A stretch of 37,447 bases of DNA from Sphingobacteriaceae bacterium. Its GTDB lineage: Bacteria > Bacillota > Sulfobacillia > Thermaerobacterales > RSA17. The DNA is taken from the NCBI GenBank assembly GCA_035303785.1, contig DATGRI010000066.1, forward strand, positions 1-37,447. The letters are read 5' to 3'. The translations under genes were made by a program, and so were the position numbers. Positions 23,383-32,873 of the stretch are shown piece after piece; the stretch's first letter is position 1, and each line of letters begins with the position of its first letter. Under the pieces are notes generated by a model, which worked only from the letters and a program-made list of their open reading frames with translations, had not been told where the DNA came from and ran no database searches.

Positions 23383-23862
23383 CTAAAAGATGCGGATGAC
23401 GAAGAGGACGGCCATGACCAGGCCGATGACCAGCTTGACCAGGTTGCCCAGCCACACGCCCAGGAACACCTGCCAGCCGATCTCCTGGGCCCTGGCCACC
23501 GGCTGGCCGTGGGCCAGTTCGCCCAGGAAGGCTCCCGCCAGAGGACCCAGCACCAAGCCGACGGGGCCTAGAAAGATGGCCCCTGCTATCCCGCCGATCA
23601 AGGCTCCGGCCATGCCCAGGGCCGAGGCTCCCTTACGCTTGGCAGCCAACTGGGCCGTCAAGGTGTCGGCCAGGGAGCCCACCACCGCCAGGAACAGCAT
23701 GCCGAGCAGAAAGCCGATGCCGATGAGCTTGAAGCCGGTGGCCCAGGCGTAAATCAGCTGCCCGGCCAAGATGATGAACAAGGCGGGCAGCGCCGGCATG
23801 ACGGTAGCCACCACCCCGGCGGCCACCAATACCAAGCTGATGACCAGCCACACCGTTTCCAC
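23383..23862 (-). CDS. DUF456-family membrane protein
   Basis: This 159-residue protein has about five hydrophobic segments and the glycine-rich hairpin GMAGALIGGIAGAIFLGPVGLVLGPLAGAFLGE, which is typical of DUF456 proteins. Small membrane proteins of this family are widespread and of unknown function. The GTG start lies 3 bases after the hflX stop, with GAGG inside the end of hflX, so it is co-translated with that GTPase. It converges with lexA. Confidence 0.8.
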   Translation of the reverse strand: METVWLVISLVLVAAGVVATVMPALPALFIILAGQLIYAWATGFKLIGIGFLLGMLFLAVVGSLADTLTAQLAAKRKGASALGMAGALIGGIAGAIFLGPVGLVLGPLAGAFLGELAHGQPVARAQEIGWQVFLGVWLGNLVKLVIGLVMAVLFVIRIF

Positions 23863-23865
23863 GGT

Positions 23866-25203
23866 TCAGGCCTCTGCGGCGGCCGTGGCCGCCTGCTCCA
23901 TTTTCCGGGCCAGAGCCCGGCTTACTTGAGCCTCCACGTAGACGCCGTCGGGCCCGTAGTCCTCCACCAGCACCTGGCCCTCCCGGTGGGCCCGGGTCAG
24001 CAAGTCCAGGTCACTGTAGGGCACCGTCACGGCCACCCTTCGCCGCCCCTCGGCCAGCACCCGGGCCAGGGTTTCCAGCAGTTCCTCCACACCGTCGCCG
24101 TGGAGGGCCGAAATGGGCACAGGCGAGGGCAGGGATGCCGCCAGGCCGGCGGGGACCTCCCCTTCCAGCCGGTCCACCTTGTTCAAGGCGGTGATGGTGG
24201 GCTTGCCGGCGGCCCCCAGTTCATACAGCACCGTATTGACGGCCGCCGCCATCTCCCCCGCCTTGGGGTGGGACACGTCCAGCACGTGGATCAAAACGTC
24301 GGCCTGGACCACTTCTTCCAAGGTAGCCCGGAAGGCGGCCACCAGGTGGTGGGGCAGGTCGTGGATGAAGCCTACGGTGTCGGTCACCAGCACCGTCGGC
24401 CCGCCCCCGGGGAGGGTTACCCGCCGGGTCAGGGGGTCCAAGGTGGCAAACAGCTTATCCTCCACCAGCACCTGGCTGCCCGTGAGGCGCCGGAACAAAG
24501 TGCTCTTGCCGGCGTTGGTGTACCCCACCAGAGCCACTACGGGGACTTCCCGGGTCTGCCTTTGCTTCCGCATCACCGTGCGGTGCCGGGCGACCCGGGC
24601 CAGTTCCCGGCGCAGATCGCCGATGCGGGTGCGGATGCGCCGGCGGTCCGTTTCCAGCTTGGTTTCACCGGGACCCCGGGTGCCGATGCCGCCGCCCAGC
24701 CGGGACAGCATCTGGCCCCGGCCCGTCAGGCGGGGCAGGTTGTAGGTGAGCTGGGCCAGCTCCACCTGCAGCTTGCCTTCCCGAGTCTGGGCCCGCTGGG
24801 CGAAGATGTCCAGGATCAACTGGGTCCGGTCGATGACCGGCAGGTCCAGGATCTTTTCCAAATTGCGCATCTGGGCAGGGGTCAAATCGTCGTGGAAAAT
24901 GACCAGGTCGGCGTCCCAATGCCGGCAGTACTCGGCCAGTTCGGCGGCCTTGCCCTTGCCTATGTAGGTGGCCGGATCGATTTCACTGCGCCGCTGGGTG
25001 AACTGGCCCACCACCTGGGCGCCGGCGGTGAGGGCCAATTCCCGCAGTTCCGCCAGCCGGTCCTCAACAGTCCAGCCCGAGGCCTGGGGCAGCGCCACCG
25101 CCACCAGCACCGCCCGCTGGCCGCCGGTCTCCGGCGTACGGTTCACCCCGTTGAGGGAAATTTGTTTATTGCTGAAGCTTCCTGTCCCGCCGTCTGCCGG
25201 CAT
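23866..25203 (-). CDS. hflX: Ribosome-associated GTPase HflX
   Basis: This 445-residue GTPase binds ribosomes and splits stalled or hibernating ones after stress such as heat. The N-terminal HflX domain has ATYIGKGKAAEL, VIFHDDLTPAQMRNLE and the Gly-rich loop SRLGGGIGTRGPGE. A coiled helix pair leads to the G domain with G1 GYTNAGKS, G3 DTVGFI and G4 NKVD. A C-terminal domain of about 80 residues follows. AAGGAGGTG precedes the ATG. Its position beyond spoVK and next to lexA matches the order I recall from B. subtilis (spoVK-ynbA, with lexA further on). Confidence 0.96.
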   Translation of the reverse strand: MPADGGTGSFSNKQISLNGVNRTPETGGQRAVLVAVALPQASGWTVEDRLAELRELALTAGAQVVGQFTQRRSEIDPATYIGKGKAAELAEYCRHWDADLVIFHDDLTPAQMRNLEKILDLPVIDRTQLILDIFAQRAQTREGKLQVELAQLTYNLPRLTGRGQMLSRLGGGIGTRGPGETKLETDRRRIRTRIGDLRRELARVARHRTVMRKQRQTREVPVVALVGYTNAGKSTLFRRLTGSQVLVEDKLFATLDPLTRRVTLPGGGPTVLVTDTVGFIHDLPHHLVAAFRATLEEVVQADVLIHVLDVSHPKAGEMAAAVNTVLYELGAAGKPTITALNKVDRLEGEVPAGLAASLPSPVPISALHGDGVEELLETLARVLAEGRRRVAVTVPYSDLDLLTRAHREGQVLVEDYGPDGVYVEAQVSRALARKMEQAATAAAEA

Positions 25204-25238
25204 GGGTCACCTCCTTGCCAAGGGGGTTTGGTGCTTGA

Positions 25239-25247
25239 ATTATAGCA
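25239..25247 (-). promoter_or_regulatory. Extended -10 promoter of hflX
   Basis: The minus strand reads TGC-TATAAT, a perfect extended -10, 36 bases upstream of the ATG. I see no good -35; the extended -10 may suffice. Confidence 0.55.
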
Positions 25248-25276
25248 CGGCGGCCCCCTCTCCCCTCGCCTATCCC

Positions 25277-26455
25277 CTAGTCCACCGGGGACCGGAGCAG
25301 GTGCACAGCAGCCCGGGCCAGGATTTCTGCACCCAGGGGCAGGGCCTTTTCATTGAAGTCGAAGCGGGGATGATGATGGGGCTTCTGCTCCCCTTCCTCC
25401 TTGCGGGCGCCCAGGAACAGGTAGGCGCCGGGCACCTCCCGGCAGTAGTAGGCGAAATCGTCGGACAGGAGCACGGGCCGCTGTACCTTGAAGCCCTCGG
25501 GCCCCAGGAGGGCCCGGGCCGTGCGGGCCAGGACGCCGGCCACCCGGGGATCGTTGACCAAGGCCGGAAACCCGGGCCGGAAGGAAATCCGGTGCTGGGC
25601 GCCGGCCAGGGCGCAGGTGTGTTCCGCCACCTGCTCCACCATGGCCGCCAGGCGCCGGCGCAGATCCTCGTCCAGGCAACTGATGGTGCCGTACACGTGG
25701 GCCGTCTCGGTGCCTAGGCCGTAATCGCCCCCCGCCTCCACGCCGTGGATGGTGATGATGGCCGGCTGCACGGGATCCACCTTGCGGCTGATGACGGACT
25801 GGAGATTGACGATGACCTGGGCCGCCGTCAGCACCGTGTCCACCGTGCGGTGGGGCGTGCCCCCGTGGCCCCCCAGCCCTTTGATGGCTATATGGAAGTG
25901 GTCGCCGCTGCCCATCATGGCCCCGGGGCGGGTGGAGGCCGTGCCCAGGGGCATGGTGGCGATGAGGTGGAGCCCGATGATGGCGTCCACCCCCTCCAGA
26001 ACGCCCGCTTCCACCAACTGCTGGGCGCCGCCGGGAGCCGTCTCCTCCGCCGGCTGGAACAGGAGCTTCACCCGGCCGGGCCAGCGGTCTTTGGCTCGGG
26101 ACAGCAACTGGGCCACACCCAGCACGATGGCGGTATGGCCGTCGTGGCCGCAGGCATGCATGACGCCGGCATTCCGGGACCGGAACTCGAAGGTATTCTG
26201 CTCCTGGACGGGGACGGCGTCGATGTCGGCCCTGACGGCCACCGTGGGGCCGGGTCCCGACCCTTCGATGATGCCCACGGCGCCGGTGGGCGTGGGGCGC
26301 TCCACGGTTATGCCCATGGTCGATAATTGTTCAGCAATAAACTTTGTTGTCTCGTGCTCCTGGAAGGATAGTTCGGGGTATTGGTGAAGGTGGCGCCGCC
26401 AGGCCGTCAGCCGGCCCGCCAGTTCTTCATCTACCGCCAGGAAGTCGTCTACCAC
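25277..26455 (-). CDS. M20D amidohydrolase, third of a tandem set
   Basis: This 392-residue metallo-aminoacylase-like hydrolase removes acyl groups from N-acyl amino acids or related amides. The di-metal motif HACGHDGH is at about 100-107, the catalytic FQPAEE near the middle, an IGLHL segment, and the C-terminal metal-binding HHHPRFDFNE. RADIDAVPVQE is also typical. GGAGGAGGAG precedes the GTG start, which overlaps the end of the middle copy by 7 bases. It is clearly a paralogue of the next two genes. The substrate cannot be named: hippurate-, acetylamino acid- and indole-acyl hydrolases share this family. Confidence 0.9.
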   Translation of the reverse strand: MVDDFLAVDEELAGRLTAWRRHLHQYPELSFQEHETTKFIAEQLSTMGITVERPTPTGAVGIIEGSGPGPTVAVRADIDAVPVQEQNTFEFRSRNAGVMHACGHDGHTAIVLGVAQLLSRAKDRWPGRVKLLFQPAEETAPGGAQQLVEAGVLEGVDAIIGLHLIATMPLGTASTRPGAMMGSGDHFHIAIKGLGGHGGTPHRTVDTVLTAAQVIVNLQSVISRKVDPVQPAIITIHGVEAGGDYGLGTETAHVYGTISCLDEDLRRRLAAMVEQVAEHTCALAGAQHRISFRPGFPALVNDPRVAGVLARTARALLGPEGFKVQRPVLLSDDFAYYCREVPGAYLFLGARKEEGEQKPHHHPRFDFNEKALPLGAEILARAAVHLLRSPVD

Positions 26456-27619
26456 GGGATCTCCTCCTCCATGCCGTGGAGGAGGCGGTAGGCCGCCCCC
26501 GCCATGATCCGGACCCCCAGGGGCAGGGCCCGCTCGTCGAAGTCGAAGCGGGGATGATGGTGGGGCGCCCGGTCGGGGTTGTCGGGGTCTCCCGCCCCCA
26601 GGAAGAAGTAGCCGCCCGGCACTTCCCGGCAGTAATAGGCGAAATCGTCGGAAACCAGGACGGGCGGCTGGTCGATGACGGCGTCATCCCCCAGCACCGT
26701 CCTGGCCGCAGCCGCCAGGACGGCGGCCACCTTCTCATCGTTGACCAGGGCGGGCAGGCCGGGGTAGTAGCGCACCCGGCATTCCGCCCGGGCCTGGCCG
26801 CAAGTGTGCTTGGCCACCCGCTCCACCGCCGCCACCAGTTCTTCCTGCAGGTCGTCGTCGAAGGAACTGATAGTGCCCGCCAGCACCGCCCGGCGGGGGA
26901 TGAAGAAATGCTTGGGGCCGCCGGCCTGAAGCTGGCGGACGTTGATGATGACGGGCTCCACGGGATCGGTGTAGCGGCTGACGATGGTCTGCAGGTTGAC
27001 CGTCACCTGGGCCACCGTCACGGCGGTGTCCACCGCCCGGTGGGGAAAGCCGGGCAGGTCGCCCCGGCCCTGAATCTCGATTTCGAACCAGCCGGTGTTG
27101 GCCAGCATCCCCCCGGCCCGGATGCCCGCCTTGCCCAAGGGGGTGCTGGCGCTCAGGTGCAGGCCGATGATGCAGTCCACGTCATCCAGGACGCCGGCGG
27201 CGATGAAGGCCTGGGCGCCCCCCGGGGCCGTCTCCTCCGCCGGCTGGAACAGAAGCTTCACCCGGCCGGGCCATTGGTCGCGGTAGCGGGACAAGATGCG
27301 GGCCACCCCCAGGAGGATGGCGGTATGCCCGTCGTGGCCGCAGGCGTGCATGACCCCGTCCCGCCGGGACCGGAAGGAAAAGGTGTTGGCTTCATGGATG
27401 GGCAGGGCGTCGATGTCGGCCCGGATTGCCACCGTGGGCCCCGGGCCGCTGCCCTGGATCAGGCCCACCGCTCCTGTGGCGGTGGGCCGCTCCACTTCTA
27501 TGCCGAAGAACTGCAGCCGCTGGATGATGAATTCCGTCGTCTCGTATTCCTGATAGCTCAGTTCGGGGTATTGGTGCAGATGGCGCCGCCAGGCCACCAG
27601 ATTTTCCGCCAGTTCCTCA

Positions 27620-27645
<26 letters not shown>
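26449..27645 (-). CDS. M20D amidohydrolase, second of a tandem set
   Basis: This 398-residue paralogue has the same motif order: RADIDALPIHE, HACGHDGH, FQPAEETAPGGAQ, IGLHLSAS and HHHPRFDFDE. Its middle (dimerisation or lid) domain differs most from the other two, including GWFEIEIQGRGDLPGFPHR. The neighbours have GGHGGTPHR or GKAGHASLPH at this place, the usual G(x)GGHxxxPH lid histidine. Here the histidine before the glycines is missing, which could change substrate binding or weaken activity. The ATG follows GGGGAGGGAG and overlaps the upstream copy by 26 bases. Confidence 0.9.
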
Positions 27646-28837
<1,192 letters not shown>

Positions 28838-28881
28838 GGAAATCCCCCCAGCCTCTGGTCTTGTCCGTCCACGGTAAGGCC

Positions 28882-28910
28882 AGAATAGCGAACAATATTC
28901 CAACTGACAA
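28882..28910 (-). promoter_or_regulatory. Promoter of the three-gene amidohydrolase operon
   Basis: On the minus strand TTGTCA (28905-28910) and TATTCT (28882-28887) are exactly 17 bases apart, 45 bases before the TTG start. Confidence 0.7.
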
Positions 28911-28916
28911 CGGATG

Positions 28917-29219
28917 TCATTTGGGGAGGTTTTGGCGGAGGGACTGCAGCGGCAGGGATGGCCCCGGATCCCGGGCCTCCTGGGCGCAGACGGGGCACCG
29001 CCCCTGCCGGAAGGCTTCTTCCTTAAGGAATAGGGGTGTGGCGGCCATGCCTTCCCGGGCGCCGGCCTGGCGGCCCGACCGCCACCCGAGCCACACACCG
29101 AGAATGCCGCCCACCAGGAGGGGCACCAGCATGAAGGCCGCCCCGGCCGTGGGGCCTGCGGCGGCGATGAATTGGACCAGCCAGTCCCACCAGGCCGCCA
29201 AAGGGGTCCAAAAAGCCAC
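28917..29219 (-). CDS. Small membrane protein with a C-terminal CxxC motif
   Basis: This 100-residue protein has two hydrophobic segments (about residues 10-23 and 26-45) and a basic linker with GWRSGRQAGAREG. Near the end it has a single CPVC pair in FRQGRCPVCAQEA that could bind a metal as half of a zinc ribbon. I do not recognise a family. AAGGAGG lies 7 bases before the GTG start, inside the end of the preceding gene, so it is the last gene of the SpoVK-GTPase-UbiA-like operon. The CxxC could dimerise around zinc or be redox active; both are inference. Confidence 0.6.
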   Translation of the reverse strand: MAFWTPLAAWWDWLVQFIAAAGPTAGAAFMLVPLLVGGILGVWLGWRSGRQAGAREGMAATPLFLKEEAFRQGRCPVCAQEARDPGPSLPLQSLRQNLPK

Positions 29220-29221
29220 CT

Positions 29222-29884
29222 TTACCCCTCCTTTTCACCGGCCGGACCCGCCGGGGCGGGGCCTTCGGAGGCCGGGCCTTCGAGGGCCCGCCGGGGTCGG
29301 GTGGTCCACGAGATGGCGCCCCCCACCAGGGCGCCCCCCAGGAACAGCCACGGATCCACGGCCAAGGCCACCAGGGCCAGGCCCGCCGCCGCCAGGGGGA
29401 GCACCAGGGGCGGTCCGGTCGTCGCGGCCCCGCCGTCCAGCCACTGGTCGGCCCAGTGGAGGGCGCCCACCAGGCTGACGGCCATCACCGTGAGGGCCGT
29501 GCCCGCGGCGGCCCAGCTGACGGCCACGGCTAGGGCCGATTCCTGCCAGCCCAGCAGCCCCGAAGGCATCCTTTCCCAACGGTCGCCGGCCATGCCCCAG
29601 GCATAGGCGGCGAGAAAGAGAGCCGCCGCCAGGGGAGCGTGGGCCGCCGTCCCCAGCACCAGCAGCACCATGGCATAGGGGGTGGCGGCCCGGCCCAAGG
29701 TCGCCGCCCAGTTGGGCTCCCCCCGCACCCGGTCCCGGGGAGCATCCAAGACGTCATCCATCAATTTGACGGCCAGGGCCACGGCGGCCACCGCCACCAT
29801 CTTCCTGCCCCACCCCACCGGCCCGGCGCCGGCCAGGCCGGCGGCCGCCAGGAGTACCGGCCCGTCAAAGGTGATCCCAGACAA
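29222..29884 (-). CDS. UbiA-like polytopic membrane protein
   Basis: This 220-residue protein has about six hydrophobic segments. Near the N-terminus it reads D43-D44-V-L-D47-A-P-R-D51, matching the (N/D)DxxDxxxD motif with which UbiA-superfamily prenyltransferases bind prenyl diphosphate through magnesium. The second aspartate motif of full-length UbiA proteins is not obvious, and the protein is shorter than the usual 290 residues. A true prenyltransferase role is therefore uncertain. A TTG start is chosen; it overlaps the GTPase gene by 20 bases. The C-terminus is Pro/Glu-rich. Its presence in a SpoVK operon hints at a role in spores. Confidence 0.55.
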   Translation of the reverse strand: MSGITFDGPVLLAAAGLAGAGPVGWGRKMVAVAAVALAVKLMDDVLDAPRDRVRGEPNWAATLGRAATPYAMVLLVLGTAAHAPLAAALFLAAYAWGMAGDRWERMPSGLLGWQESALAVAVSWAAAGTALTVMAVSLVGALHWADQWLDGGAATTGPPLVLPLAAAGLALVALAVDPWLFLGGALVGGAISWTTRPRRALEGPASEGPAPAGPAGEKEG

Positions 29885-30482
29885 AGGCCAGCACCTCCCG
29901 GAAGCCGGTGCCCCGCAGGGCCGACACCGGCAGCACCCGCCGGCCGGGAAAGGTCCGGCGGATCACCCCCAGTCCGGCCCGGGCCTGAGGCAAATCCATC
30001 TTGTTGGCGCAAATGACGTAGGCTCCCCTTAAGGGGGCGTAGGCAGCCACTTGATGGTCCACGGCGCCGATGCCCTTCTCCCCCATCTCGCCGATCAGGG
30101 CGGCATCCAGAAAATGCAGGATCAACTGGGCGTCCCGCAGGGCCCGCAAGGTTTCCGCCATGGCCAGCCGCACCTCGGGGGCCTGGTGGATGGTGTCCGT
30201 CAGGCCCGTGCTGTCCCACAGGCTCACCTTCTTGCGCTGCTTGCGCCGGGGCAGTTCCAGCACGATGCTTTGCAGGTGCCTCGTTTCGTTGGGATGGGGG
30301 CTCACCAGCCGCTCCCGGGCCTCCGCCGCCGTCATGGGTACAACAGGGGCGCCGTCCCCCGCAGCGCCCCGGAGAACCAGTTCCTCAGAGCTGACGCCGC
30401 AATAAAGGGCAAAATTGAGCAAGAACAAGGTCTTGCCCACGTTGGGCCGGCCGATGACCAGGGCATCCTTGGCGGCGGTCAT
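29865..30482 (-). CDS. Small Era/EngA-like GTPase of unknown role
   Basis: This 205-residue protein is a lone G domain. G1 is GRPNVGKT near residue 11, a switch II-like DSTG follows in LWDSTGLTD, G4 is NKMD and G5-like SALRGTG. A long stretch of about 60 residues between G1 and DSTG holds the switch I region. The ATG overlaps the spoVK stop (ATGA) and the next gene starts inside its end, so the three are tightly coupled. I know of no characterised homologue. The coupling suggests it works with SpoVK or with the membrane protein after it. Confidence 0.8.
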   Translation of the reverse strand: MTAAKDALVIGRPNVGKTLFLLNFALYCGVSSEELVLRGAAGDGAPVVPMTAAEARERLVSPHPNETRHLQSIVLELPRRKQRKKVSLWDSTGLTDTIHQAPEVRLAMAETLRALRDAQLILHFLDAALIGEMGEKGIGAVDHQVAAYAPLRGAYVICANKMDLPQARAGLGVIRRTFPGRRVLPVSALRGTGFREVLAFVWDHL

Positions 30483-31531
30483 GACGCCCCGAAGCCCTCC
30501 AGATCCTGGCCCTGGAGCAGCATCAACTGCTCCCTGGTCGGGGGAAAGTCGCCCTGCATCAGGCGCAGGGCCTGGCGGCGGATGGCATATTCAATCAGGT
30601 TCCGGACGCCCCGGGCGTTGCCCAAGGCCGGGTCGGCCGCCGCCCGGAGGGTGAAGCCCTGCAGCTGGGACTCGGCGGCGGGGCTCAAGGTGTACTGCCG
30701 CTGCTGCAGCATCTGGCGGCCGATGGCCATCAGTTCATCGGCGGTGTAGTCGGGGAAAACCAACTGCACGGGAAAGCGGGACCGGAGGCCGGGATTCTGC
30801 TGCAGGAACCAGTCCATTTCATCCCGGTATCCCGCCAGCACCAGGATCAGATTGTCCCGGTGATCCTCCATGGCCTTGACCAGGGTGTCAATGGCTTCCT
30901 TCCCGAAATCCCGGGAGCCGCCCCGGGCCAGGGAATATGCTTCATCAATAAACAAAATGCCGCCCATGGCTTTCTTCAGCAGTTCCCGGGTCTTTTGGGC
31001 GGTGTGGCCGATGTACTCCCCCACCAGGTCGGCCCGCTCCACCTCCAGCAGGTGGCCTTTGGCCAGGACCCCCGCCTCCCGGAAGATGTTGCCCAGGATG
31101 CGGGCCACCGTCGTCTTGCCGGTGCCCGGATTGCCCCGAAAGACCATGTGCAGGGCCAGGGCGTCGGCGGCCAGCCCCGCCTCCCGCCTGAATCGCTGCA
31201 CCTGCACAAAGGCGTGAAGCTCCCGCACCAGCTTCTTTACTTCCCCCAGGCCCACCAGGGAGTCCAGTTCCGACAGGCTGGTCTCCAGAGCCTGGTGGTT
31301 CTCCCGGTTCCGCTGCTCGGCGACGGTTCCGTTCTCCATCTGCTGGAAATAGTCGAAGGCCTGGACCGGCGTGAGGCGGCCCTCACCGATCCAGCGCATC
31401 ACTTCTTCCCCGTTGCGGGGGTGGCTTTTCGGGGGCGCGATGACGACCCGCGGCTTGACGCCGCGGCCTTTGGGAGTGCCGTTGATGCCGGGGGTCCTGG
31501 GACCCGGGTTGTGCACAATGCTGCCGGGCAA
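30479..31531 (-). CDS. spoVK: Stage V sporulation protein K-like AAA+ ATPase
   Basis: This 350-residue AAA+ ATPase of the SpoVK/CbxX branch has an N-terminal linker, then LDSLVGLGEVKKLVREL, Walker A GNPGTGKTTVA, Walker B GGILFIDEAYSL, sensor 1 LILVLAGYRDEM and the arginine-finger stretch NPGLRSRFP. In B. subtilis SpoVK is needed for spore maturation in the mother cell; its partner is not well defined. TTG 31531 is chosen because GGGAGGGG lies 7 bases upstream. It leads an operon with a GTPase, a UbiA-like membrane protein and a CxxC membrane protein. Confidence 0.92.
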   Translation of the reverse strand: MPGSIVHNPGPRTPGINGTPKGRGVKPRVVIAPPKSHPRNGEEVMRWIGEGRLTPVQAFDYFQQMENGTVAEQRNRENHQALETSLSELDSLVGLGEVKKLVRELHAFVQVQRFRREAGLAADALALHMVFRGNPGTGKTTVARILGNIFREAGVLAKGHLLEVERADLVGEYIGHTAQKTRELLKKAMGGILFIDEAYSLARGGSRDFGKEAIDTLVKAMEDHRDNLILVLAGYRDEMDWFLQQNPGLRSRFPVQLVFPDYTADELMAIGRQMLQQRQYTLSPAAESQLQGFTLRAAADPALGNARGVRNLIEYAIRRQALRLMQGDFPPTREQLMLLQGQDLEGFGAS

Positions 31532-31580
31532 AGCCAATCCCCTCCCATGCCACCAGGTCTGGTGCCGGCTGGGTCCAGTC

Positions 31581-31586
31581 ATTATA
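31581..31586 (-). promoter_or_regulatory. -10 element upstream of spoVK
   Basis: A perfect TATAAT on the minus strand, 50 bases before the TTG start. No good -35 is seen at 16-18 bases, so the sigma factor is uncertain. Confidence 0.45.
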
Positions 31587-31653
31587 CGTAGGGAATTGGC
31601 TTTGTGTGTGGATGGACGGGCTGCGGACAACCCAATTTCTTTAGCGAGTCAGG

Positions 31654-32364
31654 CTACAGCCATTGGGCCAGGAGCCGGATGTCGGCGTACACCCGTCCCT
31701 TCCGGCCCGGGCGCAGGGCCCCTTCCCGTCGGAAGGCCGACAAGGTGCGGCTGACCGTCTCCCGGGTGGCCCCCACTAAATGGGCCAAGTCCTGCTGGGT
31801 GTACCGGAAAGGGAATTCATAGCCGTCTTCAACTTTTTCGCCGTATCGATAGGCTTCGTTGATGAGAACCCGGGCCAGCCGGCCGGGCACGGTGCGCAAG
31901 GACAAGTCCCGCACCGTTTCCTCCAAGTGGTGGATGCGCTCGGCCAGCACCGACAGAAAGGCCGTGGCCAGCAGGGGCTGCTCCAGCAGGAGGCGGCGCA
32001 GTTGATCGGGGCGGACCGCCAGGGTGACGGTCTGCTGCAAGGCCTGGGCCGAACCGGCGCAGCGGTCCCCGTTGACGAAGGAGGTGTAGGGGAACAGATC
32101 CCCCGGCCCCAGGAGGGCCAGGATTTGCTCCCGGCCGTCTTCGTTGGTGACCCAAAGCTTGACCCGCCCGTCTACGATGAAGTGAACCGCATCCACCGGC
32201 TCCCCTTCGAAGCATAAAACCATGCCCTTGCGGTAGCGGCGGCGGACGGCCAACTGGGCCAGCCGGGCCACCGCATCGGGGGGCACCTCGCTGAAACAAT
32301 GAAATTTCTCCAGTTCTGCAACCTCAACCACTGTGTCGCCGGCTTCCAGTTCGGGTTGGAGCAT
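31654..32364 (-). CDS. Crp/Fnr-family transcriptional regulator
   Basis: This 236-residue protein has a cyclic nucleotide-binding-like domain (RYRKGMVLCFEGEPVDAVHF, IVDGRVKLW, LALLGPGDLF), a long dimer helix, and a winged HTH (TQQDLAHLVGATRETVSRTL). It has few Cys and none in the N-terminal FNR iron-sulfur pattern. The effector-loop glycines are only partly kept, so I cannot say whether it binds cAMP. AAAGGAA lies upstream of the ATG. A symmetric CRP-like site in its own promoter suggests autoregulation. The 7Fe ferredoxin gene is read divergently and may be a target. Confidence 0.9.
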   Translation of the reverse strand: MLQPELEAGDTVVEVAELEKFHCFSEVPPDAVARLAQLAVRRRYRKGMVLCFEGEPVDAVHFIVDGRVKLWVTNEDGREQILALLGPGDLFPYTSFVNGDRCAGSAQALQQTVTLAVRPDQLRRLLLEQPLLATAFLSVLAERIHHLEETVRDLSLRTVPGRLARVLINEAYRYGEKVEDGYEFPFRYTQQDLAHLVGATRETVSRTLSAFRREGALRPGRKGRVYADIRLLAQWL

Positions 32365-32395
32365 GGCCAGCTTCCTTTCCAGGCACCTGGTTCAA

Positions 32396-32420
32396 GTTAT
32401 AGTGTGATACAGCGCACACT
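32396..32420 (-). promoter_or_regulatory. Promoter -10 and CRP/FNR-type operator of the regulator gene
   Basis: AGTGTG (32401-32406) and CACACT (32415-32420) form a perfect 6-bp inverted repeat with 8 bases between, close to the CRP/FNR pattern TGTGA-N6-TCACA. On the minus strand the repeat abuts a -10 like TATAAC (32396-32401), about 35 bases before the ATG. Confidence 0.6.
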
Positions 32421-32499
32421 CCCCTGTGGCCTAGGTCACTGTAAGAACATCCCGGTAGGGATACCCTGGCATTGACCAAATGCAGGAGGTGCACGGTCC

Positions 32500-32733
32500 G
32501 TGATCTACGTCATCTGCGAGCCCTGCATTGGGGTGAAGGATGCTTCCTGTGTGGAAGTCTGCCCCGTCGATTGCATCTACGAGGGTGACGACCAATACTA
32601 CATTCACCCCGATGAGTGCATCGGCTGCTCTGCTTGCGAGGCCGTCTGCCCGGTAGAGGCCATCTTCGACGAAGACGACGTCCCCGAAGAATGGCAGCAC
32701 TTCATCGAGAAGAACCGCGCCTTCTTCGAATAA
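32500..32733 (+). CDS. 7Fe ferredoxin ([3Fe-4S][4Fe-4S])
   Basis: This 77-residue ferredoxin has cysteines at 9, 17, 21, 40, 43, 46 and 50. This is the same spacing as Azotobacter ferredoxin I (FdxA type) moved by one residue. C9, C17 and C50 should hold a [3Fe-4S] cluster, since the fourth place is Lys13, and C21, C40, C43 and C46 a [4Fe-4S] cluster. C25 matches the extra free cysteine of that protein; C6 is a further one. The C-terminal acidic stretch [12 protein letters not shown] is also family-like. It is a small cytosolic electron carrier. AGGAGGT lies 9 bases before the GTG start. Confidence 0.95.
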   Translation: MIYVICEPCIGVKDASCVEVCPVDCIYEGDDQYYIHPDECIGCSACEAVCPVEAIFDEDDVPEEWQHFIEKNRAFFE

Positions 32734-32761
32734 GCAGAGCGAAAGACGCGACCCATTGTGT

Positions 32762-32787
32762 CTAGGGCCCGCCCACGCGGGCCCTAG
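32762..32787 (+). terminator. Terminator of the ferredoxin gene
   Basis: An 11-bp stem CTAGGGCCCGC/GCGGGCCCTAG with a CCAC loop is followed by TTCACTTT. The stem is strong but the T-run is imperfect. Confidence 0.7.
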
Positions 32788-32873
32788 TTCACTTTGGACG
32801 TTATAGATATGGTTGGGGAAGGTCAAGGGGTTGACCGCCCATCGGCTCCCAATGCTGCCGTATTTAAGAAGGG

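Noticed and set aside
23926-25245. Long + strand frame opposite hflX
   Set aside because: Shadow of hflX; its composition is repetitive in Gly, His, Gln and Pro with no motif.
28889-28902. LexA box-like sequence CGAACAATATTCCA in the amidohydrolase promoter
   Set aside because: The second half-site lacks the GTTC core, so SOS control is not supported.
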